Source: Bacteroidota bacterium
Lineage (GTDB): Bacteria; Bacteroidota; Bacteroidia; JABEUT01
NCBI GenBank assembly: GCA_013288205.1
Contig: JABDCH010000008.1
Coordinates: 1-42,995 of the forward strand
Reading direction: 5' to 3'
Length of the DNA stretch: 42,995 nucleotides
The notes under the pieces were generated by a model. That model had not been told where the DNA came from. It saw only the letters and a list, made by a program, of their open reading frames with translations, and did no database searches. Position numbers and translations under genes: made by a program. Positions 34,170 to 42,733 of the stretch are shown here, one piece after another. Each line of letters opens with the position of its first letter. The first letter of the stretch is position 1.

Positions 34170-36215
34170 ATGAAAAAACTACTTATCCTTTCATTCCTCA
34201 CGTTAAATTCTTCATTTTTAATTTTTTCTCAAAATATAATGACACCCGAATTGCTTTGGCAACTTGGCAGAGTAAGTGGAGAATGCCTTTCTCCAGACGG
34301 TAAAAATGTTATCTATGGTGTTACCTATTATAACGTAGAGGCGAATAAAGGGCAAAGGCACCTTTACTCCGTGCCTGTTGCAGGTGGCGAGCCAACACAA
34401 TTAGCCCCCACCAATGGGGGCGAATACAATGTTCAGTTCTCTCCCGAAGGCAAAATTGAATACATCTATAAGGGCAACTGGTATCAACTAAGTGCAGAAG
34501 GAGGCAATGCTAGCCAACTTACCCACGATACAGATGGAATTGACAATGTAAAATATTCACCGGATGGCAAATGGGTGCTATTCACTAAAAATGTGAAGAT
34601 AGACCCAAGCACTACTGACCTTTACCCCGGCATGACTAAAGCCCATGCCCGTATTATTAATGACCTGATGTATCGCCATTGGTCTACCTGGGAAGATGGA
34701 ACTTATAGCCATGTTTTTTATGCGCCTTATTCAGCCGGACATATTGATATGAGCAAAGCTAAGGATATTATGAAAGGTGAACGCTACTATTGTCCCCAGC
34801 AACCGGAAGGTGGCCCGGAGGATGTAACCTGGAGCCCCGATAGCAAAACCATAGCATACGTTACAAAAAAGAAAACAGGTAAAGAGTATGCCGTTAGCAC
34901 AAATACCGATATCTATATGTATGATATGTTGTCGGAAAGTACAAAAGACTTTACACAAGACAATCCGGGTTACGATACTCACCCAGTATTTTCACCCGAT
35001 GGCAGCAAAATAGCCTGGCTCAGTATGGCGCATGATGGTTATGAATCTGACAAAAACCGGATCATGATATATGATTTTGAAACACAAACAAAATATGATT
35101 TAACGAAGGATTGGGATGAATCGGCTACATTATTAAAATGGAGCAAGGATAATAGCAAGCTATTTTTCATTGAAAATGCTTTTGGAACAGATCAGCTTTT
35201 TGAAATTACCATTCCCAGCAATCTTTCAGGGATAACAAACAAAAACTTCAGGCAAATTACAAGCGGAGACCATGATGTTACTGATATGCTCGGTGAGTCG
35301 GGCAATGACATGGTGGTTAGCCGAACCGATATGAATCATGCAAACGAAGTATATAAAGTGGACTTAAAAACCGGGGACTTTACCCAATTAACATTCACCA
35401 ATAAAAAAGCTTATGACAATATCCACATGGGTAAAATTGAAAAGCGCTGGGTAAAAACAACCGATAATAAAAAAGAATTGGTATGGGTTATCTATCCACC
35501 TGATTTCGATTCTACTAAAAAGTACCCTTCCTTGCTCTATTGCCAGGGAGGTCCACAGTCAACCGTATCGCAGTTTTATTCATTCCGCTGGAACTTTCAA
35601 CTAATGGCGGCCAATGGTTATATTATTGTAGCTCCATGCAGAAGAGGGATGCCTGGTTTCGGCACCGCCTGGAATGCAGAAATAAGCCGCGACTGGGGAG
35701 GACAACCCATGCGCGATTACCTGTCTGCCATTGACTCTATTTCCAAACTGCCTTATGTAGATGTAAATCGCAGGGGCGCTGTAGGAGCTAGTTATGGCGG
35801 ATATTCCATTTTCTTCCTGGCCGGAATACATGATGGACGATTTAAGTCATTTATTGCACATGATGGGGTATTTGACTTAGAGAGCATGTATGGCACTACT
35901 GAAGAAGTTTGGTTCCCTAATTGGGAAACAGGCGGCTCATATTGGCAAAAACCGGAACCCGTGGACTATCAGAAATTCAATCCTAAGAACTTTGTAGATA
36001 AATGGACCACCCCTATTCTCATTATACAGGGCGAACAAGATTTCCGCGTACCGGTAGAACAAGGATTAGAAGCATTCCAAGCAGCCCAATTAAGAGGCAT
36101 TAAGAGCAGATTATTATACCTGGATGAAGAATGCCATTGGGTATTGCAACCACAGGATGCCCTGATATGGCAGCACGAATTTTACAAATGGCTCGATGAG
36201 ACGTTGAAGAATTGA
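34170..36215 (+). CDS. secreted S9 family peptidase (prolyl oligopeptidase / dipeptidyl aminopeptidase type)
   Basis: A 681-residue exported serine peptidase. A signal peptide (1-20, ending IFS) is followed by a WD40-like seven-bladed propeller with TolB-type repeats (SPDGKNVIY, SPDGKWVLF, SPDSKTIAYV, SPDGSKIAWL). A C-terminal alpha/beta-hydrolase carries Ser541 in GASYGGYS, Asp624 in IQGEQDFRVP and His656 in EECHWV. The propeller restricts access, so the likely substrates are short peptides in the periplasm. It is monocistronic: divergent from tilS, with the efflux operon 113 bp downstream. A one-mismatch -7 element (TATCTTAG) lies 18 nt upstream. Confidence 0.94.
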   Translation: MKKLLILSFLTLNSSFLIFSQNIMTPELLWQLGRVSGECLSPDGKNVIYGVTYYNVEANKGQRHLYSVPVAGGEPTQLAPTNGGEYNVQFSPEGKIEYIYKGNWYQLSAEGGNASQLTHDTDGIDNVKYSPDGKWVLFTKNVKIDPSTTDLYPGMTKAHARIINDLMYRHWSTWEDGTYSHVFYAPYSAGHIDMSKAKDIMKGERYYCPQQPEGGPEDVTWSPDSKTIAYVTKKKTGKEYAVSTNTDIYMYDMLSESTKDFTQDNPGYDTHPVFSPDGSKIAWLSMAHDGYESDKNRIMIYDFETQTKYDLTKDWDESATLLKWSKDNSKLFFIENAFGTDQLFEITIPSNLSGITNKNFRQITSGDHDVTDMLGESGNDMVVSRTDMNHANEVYKVDLKTGDFTQLTFTNKKAYDNIHMGKIEKRWVKTTDNKKELVWVIYPPDFDSTKKYPSLLYCQGGPQSTVSQFYSFRWNFQLMAANGYIIVAPCRRGMPGFGTAWNAEISRDWGGQPMRDYLSAIDSISKLPYVDVNRRGAVGASYGGYSIFFLAGIHDGRFKSFIAHDGVFDLESMYGTTEEVWFPNWETGGSYWQKPEPVDYQKFNPKNFVDKWTTPILIIQGEQDFRVPVEQGLEAFQAAQLRGIKSRLLYLDEECHWVLQPQDALIWQHEFYKWLDETLKN

Positions 36216-36265
36216 ATGGACTATGATTGCGCAGGCAAACAATTCATTTTGAGATAATATTGAGC

Positions 36266-36282
36266 GGAGCATTGGAAGCTCC
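36266..36282. repeat. short intergenic hairpin after the S9 peptidase gene
   Basis: GGAGC, a 7-nt loop and GCTCC, flanked by AATATT on both sides. It sits between the peptidase stop and the efflux operon promoter. It has no T tract, so a rho-independent terminator is uncertain. Confidence 0.3.
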
Positions 36283-36307
36283 TAATATTCCGGTAACAAA
36301 AAAAATT

Positions 36308-36315
36308 TAACTTTG
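36308..36315 (+). promoter_or_regulatory. candidate -7 promoter element (TAACTTTG) for the RND efflux operon
   Basis: An exact TAnnTTTG match 13 nt before the TolC gene ATG, the same octamer and distance as for the beta-oxidation genes. No -33 TTG at normal spacing was found. Confidence 0.42.
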
Positions 36316-36328
36316 GTGCCACACCTAA

Positions 36329-37582
36329 ATGCGTAGAGCCCCGCAAAATATTATTGTTTTCATCTTTATTTCAGCGTTTTACAACACTGCCATTTTAAAG
36401 GCACAAACTAAAACACTGGACGATTATCTCAATACAGCTTTAAAAAGCTCTCCTGTTTTAAAAGACTATTACGGGCAAATTGAGCAAAGTAAATTAGATA
36501 GTGCTATAATAGTTTCCAATTATAAGCCCCAAGTCAATCTTACAGGTCAGGCTTTGGTAGCCCCTACTTATGGTCAATATGGGTATGATGAAGCAGTTAC
36601 TAATGGAGGCAATTATGAGGCAATTGTTAGCGTTTCCCAGCTAATCTTTCCACGCAAAGAAATAAATACAAACAAGAAATTAAGCAATATTGCTCATCAA
36701 TCTCTTTCGAACCAGGCCAAGCAAACGGAAATACAGTTAAAAAAAGATGTTACAGACAAATATCTAACCATTTGCCTCTTGGAACAGCAGCAAATCTATT
36801 TTTCAGAAAGCGATAGTTTCCTGGTTCATGAATTAGTGCTCCTCAAAAATCTTACCGAAAAAGGGATATACAGAATATCTGACTATTATGAATTGTCTGT
36901 TGAGGAACAGTCCGAGCGTACGGAATTAGTGAAGCTAAAACTGGATATGGTGCAGTCTTTCAGCGATCTGAACGAAGCCTGCGGAATTTCAGATACTACC
37001 CATTACTACTTGGCCGTACCTCAAATTCAAGCCTTCAAACAAGCTGACTACCGGCAATTAACCATGTTTCAAAAATACCAGATTGATAGCAGCCAGATTT
37101 CATTTCAGGGCAAATTGCTCGATGCAGAATATAATCCTCATCTTTCGTGGTATGCCGATGCTGGTATGGAGGCATCACAGCCCAACCTGATTTATCGGAG
37201 TTTTGGTAATAGCATTGGCCTCAATCTTTCTATGCCTATATATGATGGACACAAAAAAGACCTGAAATATAAATCGCTCAAAATTTCAGATGACACACGC
37301 GCCAACTACCAAAACTTCTTTATCCAGAATTACAATAGCCACACAAGCATGCTTGCGAAACAACTAGAAGATAACCTGAACCTACTTATACAGTTACACA
37401 AGGAAGAAGAGCAGATAAATAACTGGCGAAAAGTTAACGAAGTGCAATTAGCAGCAGGCAATATATCTATCACGGATTTTCTCATTAGCACTCGCAAAGA
37501 ACTGGACGTGAAAAACGAAATTACACAAGCCCTCATTAATCAACAACAATTGCAGAATGAATTTAACTATTGGAATCAATAA
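36329..37582 (+). CDS. TolC family outer membrane efflux protein
   Basis: A 417-residue outer membrane channel component with a Sec signal peptide (about 1-25, ending ILKAQ). The family is recognisable from the N-terminal TLDDYLNTALKSSPVLKDYYGQIEQSK, the repeated long amphipathic helices, and the periodic halves: a strand segment GNYEAIVSVSQLIF in the first and SIGLNLSMPIYDGHKKDLKYK in the second. It is shorter than E. coli TolC. Its last 26 nt overlap the adaptor gene, so translation is coupled. It should form the exit duct for the RND pump encoded downstream. Confidence 0.88.
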   Translation: MRRAPQNIIVFIFISAFYNTAILKAQTKTLDDYLNTALKSSPVLKDYYGQIEQSKLDSAIIVSNYKPQVNLTGQALVAPTYGQYGYDEAVTNGGNYEAIVSVSQLIFPRKEINTNKKLSNIAHQSLSNQAKQTEIQLKKDVTDKYLTICLLEQQQIYFSESDSFLVHELVLLKNLTEKGIYRISDYYELSVEEQSERTELVKLKLDMVQSFSDLNEACGISDTTHYYLAVPQIQAFKQADYRQLTMFQKYQIDSSQISFQGKLLDAEYNPHLSWYADAGMEASQPNLIYRSFGNSIGLNLSMPIYDGHKKDLKYKSLKISDDTRANYQNFFIQNYNSHTSMLAKQLEDNLNLLIQLHKEEEQINNWRKVNEVQLAAGNISITDFLISTRKELDVKNEITQALINQQQLQNEFNYWNQ

Positions 37583-38528
37583 ATATCCGGGGAAAGTCCC
37601 TTTCCACGGGCTGCTTTTTACCATACTTGCGTCACTGGCTATGTGCATGGGATGTACTCATAGCGGAGGAAACGATGGAGATGATAATGCAGATACTGCA
37701 GTAAAAGGTGGAAAAATAGACGTAAATGTAACTTCTCCGAGGATTGGAAAAATATCTCAATACCAAACCCTGAATGCAACAACCGCTTACCTGTTAAACG
37801 ACGATGTGCGAGCCCCCATTAGCGGATATTTGCAAAAGGTGAACGTTACCCCAGGTCAGCTAGTAGAAAAAAACGATATACTTTTTTCGATGGAAAGTAA
37901 AGAAGCGATTGCTTTGAACCTGGTAAAAGATACGGCATTGCACATTAGCAGCATCATATATGTAAAAGCTACTGAGACAGGAATTGTAAAAACCATCAAC
38001 AGGCAGTTAGGCGATTACGTGCAAGATGGAGATGTGCTATGTACCGTTGCAAACAGCTCAAGCCTTGTATTTACACTTGAGGTTCCTTTCGAAATGCATG
38101 CCTATATTAAAGAAGGTTCTGACTGCTTAATAACTTTACCCGACGGACAGTCTGTAAAAGCACGTGTCAGTTCCAGGATACCGGAAATGGACAGGGCTGT
38201 ACAAATGGAACGTTATATTTTAAGGACTACTACTCCGCTGAATCTACCTGAAGGATTGATAGCCAACGTAAAAATCCCCACCGACATTCAGAACAATGCA
38301 ATAATACTGCCCAAATCAGCCATTTTGTGCGATGAAACTCAGGTTCAATTTTGGGTTATGAAGCTGGTACGCGATTCTCTTGCTATCAAAATCCCCGTTG
38401 AAAAAGGCGCTGAAACTACAGATAGCGTCCAGATAAAAACTCCGACTTTTTCGGAACAGGATAAAATACTTATAAGCGGTAATTATGGTTTACCTGATAC
38501 AGCCCTCGTAAAAGTGATAAACAGGTAA
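37557..38528 (+). CDS. efflux RND transporter periplasmic adaptor (short, hairpin-less, probable lipoprotein)
   Basis: A 323-residue membrane fusion protein. Its hydrophobic N-terminus ends in LAMCMGC, a probable lipobox with Cys33 (Cys30 also possible). The lipoyl domain is split as usual: DDVRAPISGYLQKVNVTPGQLVEKNDILFSM (84-112) and IIYVKATETGIVKTINRQLGDYVQDGDVLCTV (133-164), quoted only to locate the halves. Normally these halves flank a long coiled-coil hairpin that meets TolC. Here only about 18 residues lie between them. Beta-barrel and membrane-proximal domains follow. It overlaps the TolC gene by 26 nt and precedes the pump by 9 nt. Confidence 0.87.
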   Translation: MNLTIGINKYPGKVPFHGLLFTILASLAMCMGCTHSGGNDGDDNADTAVKGGKIDVNVTSPRIGKISQYQTLNATTAYLLNDDVRAPISGYLQKVNVTPGQLVEKNDILFSMESKEAIALNLVKDTALHISSIIYVKATETGIVKTINRQLGDYVQDGDVLCTVANSSSLVFTLEVPFEMHAYIKEGSDCLITLPDGQSVKARVSSRIPEMDRAVQMERYILRTTTPLNLPEGLIANVKIPTDIQNNAIILPKSAILCDETQVQFWVMKLVRDSLAIKIPVEKGAETTDSVQIKTPTFSEQDKILISGNYGLPDTALVKVINR

Positions 38529-38537
38529 CCTGAAGAA

Positions 38538-41500
38538 ATGAAGCAACACTTTTTCATAAAATTCAAAAATCCTATACTGGCCATTGTAATTTTTGCCCTG
38601 GTAGGGGGTTATTATGTTTCCCGGAATACGAAAACTGCCCTGCTTCCCAATGTAATTTTCCCGAAAGTGAAAATCATTGCAGAAAACGGGGAACAGCCGA
38701 TAGATAAGATGATGATAACGGTAACCCGTCCGCTGGAAGAGGCTATAAAACAAGTTCCTTACCTGCAAAGGGTTTACAGTACAACCAGCCGCGGAGAATG
38801 TGAGATAAATGTCTTCCTGAATTGGGATGCCGATATGGATATCAGCGAGCAACAGATAGAATCGCGGATTAACCAGATTAAAAATATGCTGCCTCCCGAT
38901 GTGGAGATAAAAGTAGAAAAGATGAGCATGTATTCCGTTACAACTGTGATGGGGTATGTATTAAGCAGCCCAGACAGAACGCCTATAGATCTTAACTGGA
39001 CTGCACAATACACGGTTAAGCCCTTCTTGTCGCAAGTAGAAGGAGCATCAAAAGTAGAGATTTCAGGTGGGAAGAATAAGGAATACTGGGTGAACCTGAA
39101 TGCAGCTAAAATGAGTGGCCTGAGGATTACGCCTGCAACGGTTCGCGACGCCATAGCTAAAAATGATTTCATAGAATCTAACGGATATTCTTCCGACTAC
39201 AACCGTATGTATCTTTCTATTACCGATGCAAGCATCTACAACATCCCGGAATTAGAAAATATCATTGTAAATTCAGATAGTTCGGGCTATGTAAGATTAA
39301 AAGATATTGCCACCGTGCAGGTCCATGAAGAACTTGCCTTTACACGCATTCGGGCTGATGGGAAACAGGCATTACTGGTAGATGTGTTACAACAACCCAA
39401 TGCAAACCTGGTCGACTTCTCCCAGCGGATGGATGAAAAAATAAAGGAGTTGCAAAAGATTCTTCCTTCGGATGTACATATCTCTAACTATTATGACCAG
39501 GCAGTTTTTGTAAAAGATGCTGTATCAAGCGTACAAGAGGCTTTAATGATAGGCTTGGCGCTTGCCATCATTATGGTTATTATTTTCCTCCGTTCGCTGA
39601 GGGCATCTGTTGCAGTGTTGCTCACTATCCCGGTTACACTTTCGCTTACCTTGATGGTTATTTATGCAGTAGGGTATACTTTTAATATTATGACACTTGG
39701 GGCGCTTGCTGCAGCCATCGGTCTTATTATTGACGATGCCATTGTGGTAGTGGAGCAAATTCACCGCATACGGGAAGAGCATCCTGAACTCACCGCTTTT
39801 GAGGCTTCCCAGCAAGCTATTCATAAGTTGTTACCTTATATGGTAGGTTCATCGCTGAGTACGCTTGTAATATTTATACCCTTCGCATTTCTGCTGAGTG
39901 GTATATCGGGAGCCTACTTCAAAGTACTTACCATCACCATGCTGATAACGCTTGTCTGCTCTTTCTTTGCGACGTGGCTCATCCTTCCCGTTATTTATTC
40001 TTATTTCTCCAGAAGTATTAAAACTACTAAAACATCGCATCACGTAAAGCGGCAGAAATGGGTTATCTTCGTTGTTACCCGCCCCTGGACAAGTTTTATT
40101 ATCATAGCCCTGATGCTGGGAAGTTTTCTATATATAATTCCCCACATAGAAACGGGATTTCTACCCGATATGGATGAGGGTACTATAGTATTGGACTATT
40201 TTACACCTCCGGGCACCTCCCTTGAAAAGACAGACAGTATTCTACACAAGGTTGAACGAGCTGTAATGGGCGTGCCTGAAGTAAGCAAAGTGGTAAGACG
40301 AACCGGAGCTGAAATGGGTTTTTTTGTAACAGAACCTAATTCCGGCGATTTCCTCATTCAATTAAAAAATACCAGGAAAGTAACTACTGACGCCGTAATT
40401 GATGAGATACGTGATACCATACAATCACTCAGCCAACCAATTCATATTGAAATTGGACAGAGAATAGAGGATATTTTAGGTGATTTAATTGGAGAAACGC
40501 AGCCTATACAAATCAAAATATACGGAGACGATGCGGACAGACTACATGCCATTGCATCTGGTGTAGCAGATAAAATAAGTGGGATCCCCGGCATCACGGA
40601 TGTATTTAACGGAGTTACCATTGCAGGTCCCTATATTAATATACGTCCTGATCTAACCAAACTGGCTCAGTTTAATATTGCACCGGAAGATTTCCAATTT
40701 CAATTAGCGACCCAATTGAATGGCTCTACTGTAGGAACTGTTTTTGAGAAGCAACAAATGACGAACATACGCCTTGTTCAGTTGAATTATTCACTTTCGG
40801 CTGAACAGGCAGGCTATTTTCAAAGTATTGACGATTTGAAACAAAGCTCCGTTTTTTTGCCTGACGGAAGACTTCAGCCCATTACCCATCTCGCAACTAT
40901 CACACCCACAAAAGGTATATCAGAAATCAATCGTGAAAATCTTCAACCTGTGGTGATGGTAACAGCCCGTTTAAGCAATAGAGATTTGGGCAGTACCATG
41001 AGCGACGTAAAGAAGGCGATGCAGAAAATTGTACTACCGCAAGGCTATCATTATTCTTTCGGAGGAACCTACGAAGAGCAACAACAATCTTTCCATGAGT
41101 TATTGATAATACTTATCACTTCCTGCCTGTTAGTATTCAGTATTATGCTGTTCCTATTTAAAGATTTCAGGGCTGCATTTGTGGTTCTTGGTATTGCTAT
41201 ACTGGGTGTTACAGGTAGTTGCATAGCATTATTCCTTACGGGAACACCACTCAATGTAGGCAGTTATACGGGGCTTATTATGATTGTAGGTATTATTGGC
41301 GAGAATGCCATATTTACGTTCCAGCAATTTGCAGAAGATATACCTAAGCAAGGCGTAAAAGAGGCATTGGTATTTGCTATATCCACCCGTTTACGACCTA
41401 AAATAATGACAGCACTTTGTGCCATTATTGCATTGTCACCATTGGCTTTCGGAATAGGCACAGGAGCCACCTTGCATCGCCCGCTCGCTATTGCTGTAAT

Positions 41501-41597
41501 AGGTGGTTTTGTAACAGCACTACCACTATTGCTGATAGTTTACCCTGCTCTACTTGCTCTTGTTTATCGCAAAAAGGATAGTAAGGCCAAAGAATAA
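38538..41597 (+). CDS. efflux RND transporter permease subunit (HAE1/AcrB-type)
   Basis: A 1019-residue inner membrane proton-driven pump. It has TM1 near the N-terminus (residues 10-27), a large periplasmic loop, TM2-6, a second periplasmic loop, and TM8-12. The proton-relay acids are Asp399 and Asp400 in AAIGLIIDDAIVVVEQ, matching the AcrB Asp pair. GFLPDMDEGTIVLDYFTPPGTSLEKTD and GLIMIVGIIGENAIFTFQQFAED are further family marks. Substrate is unknown; the sequence resembles both drug and metal (CusA-like) branches. With the TolC and short adaptor genes it forms one operon and ends 12 nt from the convergent LpxR-family gene. Confidence 0.93.
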   Translation: MKQHFFIKFKNPILAIVIFALVGGYYVSRNTKTALLPNVIFPKVKIIAENGEQPIDKMMITVTRPLEEAIKQVPYLQRVYSTTSRGECEINVFLNWDADMDISEQQIESRINQIKNMLPPDVEIKVEKMSMYSVTTVMGYVLSSPDRTPIDLNWTAQYTVKPFLSQVEGASKVEISGGKNKEYWVNLNAAKMSGLRITPATVRDAIAKNDFIESNGYSSDYNRMYLSITDASIYNIPELENIIVNSDSSGYVRLKDIATVQVHEELAFTRIRADGKQALLVDVLQQPNANLVDFSQRMDEKIKELQKILPSDVHISNYYDQAVFVKDAVSSVQEALMIGLALAIIMVIIFLRSLRASVAVLLTIPVTLSLTLMVIYAVGYTFNIMTLGALAAAIGLIIDDAIVVVEQIHRIREEHPELTAFEASQQAIHKLLPYMVGSSLSTLVIFIPFAFLLSGISGAYFKVLTITMLITLVCSFFATWLILPVIYSYFSRSIKTTKTSHHVKRQKWVIFVVTRPWTSFIIIALMLGSFLYIIPHIETGFLPDMDEGTIVLDYFTPPGTSLEKTDSILHKVERAVMGVPEVSKVVRRTGAEMGFFVTEPNSGDFLIQLKNTRKVTTDAVIDEIRDTIQSLSQPIHIEIGQRIEDILGDLIGETQPIQIKIYGDDADRLHAIASGVADKISGIPGITDVFNGVTIAGPYINIRPDLTKLAQFNIAPEDFQFQLATQLNGSTVGTVFEKQQMTNIRLVQLNYSLSAEQAGYFQSIDDLKQSSVFLPDGRLQPITHLATITPTKGISEINRENLQPVVMVTARLSNRDLGSTMSDVKKAMQKIVLPQGYHYSFGGTYEEQQQSFHELLIILITSCLLVFSIMLFLFKDFRAAFVVLGIAILGVTGSCIALFLTGTPLNVGSYTGLIMIVGIIGENAIFTFQQFAEDIPKQGVKEALVFAISTRLRPKIMTALCAIIALSPLAFGIGTGATLHRPLAIAVIGGFVTALPLLLIVYPALLALVYRKKDSKAKE

Positions 41598-41609
41598 TTG
41601 CCTTGTTGT

Positions 41610-42659
41610 TTACCAACCATAGTATATAGAGATATTTCCATAGGTGTATGGGTATACCCCTTTTAGTACACAAGTGGAATACGTCTGCGTAAATGACATG
41701 CTCCAATGCCGGTATGCCGTGGCAGGACCATAAGCTATATATCCCACATAATTCTCAATTTCCTGTTTAGGTTTTTGAAAATAAATCTGCTCCCGTTTAC
41801 CATCCACAGAAACGAATGTAGTAACGGTTGGTGGTGGGCTAAACAGGCCTCCCTGAAGCATAGCGCTGTAAAGCACATACTGCACAGCCGATTTAACCAT
41901 GAAATAGAGCTGCACTTTATTCCAGCCGTTATCCCCTTTTGTAAGTGAACAAGAAAAATGACTCATATACCCTTTAAAATAAGGTTGCATCTTGCCTATC
42001 CGTATAGTTGGCCCTGCTTCTATTTCATCCAGCATAGTACCCGCGGAAAGCCCTGCATCAGCTATAATTTCTAAATATCGATGGTTGCTGTATAATTGCT
42101 TTTCGGCAGTAAAATTGATATTGAGTAGCGTAGCATTTCTGTATTGATTACTCCATCCGTTGGGTATTGCAGTGTCTCCAATTGTCTTATGCAACCAATG
42201 TTGCGCCTGGCCTGCAAATGCATCAGGCCCCATTATTCCAGCTACTATATCTGTCTGAAAATCGTAATTCTTTTTAGCATTAAACGAATAGAGGGAGTAT
42301 TTAAGCACCTCAGCCCCCGCATACGAATAATCATTGGGCACATAGTAAACGGCAGTAAGGTAATCGGGCGTATACATGATTTGCATGATGCCGAGTCCAT
42401 ACACATTGGTGGCGCTATCTCCTGCTTTAGGCAAGCAATGGTCCAAAAAGAAACGGGAAGGGTGATTCTTCATATAAAATAATGTAACCTGGAGGCCGCT
42501 GGTATAAGCCTTGTCAGTGCCTCTTCCAAGGTCGTTCAGGAAATCATCATCCTCATAAGCCCGGAACATATCTGATGGAGCAGCATTTTGCGCCCATAAT
42601 GTATTTACCTGGCAGAGTAATGCTCCGAATAAAAATAGGGTTACTATGAACTTATGCAT
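41610..42659 (-). CDS. LpxR-family (DUF2219) lipid A deacylase-like outer membrane protein
   Basis: The ATG at 42659 gives 349 residues beginning MHKFIVTLFLFGALLC with a clean signal peptide ending WAQ. The ORF could extend to 42716, but that would bury the signal. The LpxR pattern is clear: an acidic motif and TDKAYTSGLQVTLFY near the N-terminus, then GIMGPDAFAGQAQHWLHKTIG followed by PNGWSNQ, where the His matches the catalytic His of LpxR. The C-terminus is beta-strand-rich, ending in aromatic residues (YIYYGW), as in a barrel. LpxR removes the 3'-acyloxyacyl chain of lipid A. It converges with the RND pump gene. Confidence 0.88.
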   Translation of the reverse strand: MHKFIVTLFLFGALLCQVNTLWAQNAAPSDMFRAYEDDDFLNDLGRGTDKAYTSGLQVTLFYMKNHPSRFFLDHCLPKAGDSATNVYGLGIMQIMYTPDYLTAVYYVPNDYSYAGAEVLKYSLYSFNAKKNYDFQTDIVAGIMGPDAFAGQAQHWLHKTIGDTAIPNGWSNQYRNATLLNINFTAEKQLYSNHRYLEIIADAGLSAGTMLDEIEAGPTIRIGKMQPYFKGYMSHFSCSLTKGDNGWNKVQLYFMVKSAVQYVLYSAMLQGGLFSPPPTVTTFVSVDGKREQIYFQKPKQEIENYVGYIAYGPATAYRHWSMSFTQTYSTCVLKGVYPYTYGNISIYYGW

Positions 42660-42733
42660 TATATAGGATAATCGAACGCAATAATAATAAGAAAAGTGTA
42701 CGACCTTATATGGCATTTGTCCATATTTGCACT

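Noticed and set aside
36253-36290. Intergenic hairpin as a rho-independent terminator for the S9 peptidase gene
   Set aside because: Stem is only 5 bp with a 7-nt loop and no T tract follows; kept only as a repeat.
38774-39172. 132-codon minus-strand ORF inside the RND permease
   Set aside because: A shadow of the pump gene; low-complexity Ser/Cys/Leu composition and no start context.
42660-42716. N-terminal extension of the LpxR-family gene
   Set aside because: The extension would place 19 residues before a clear signal peptide; the ATG at 42659 is the better start.
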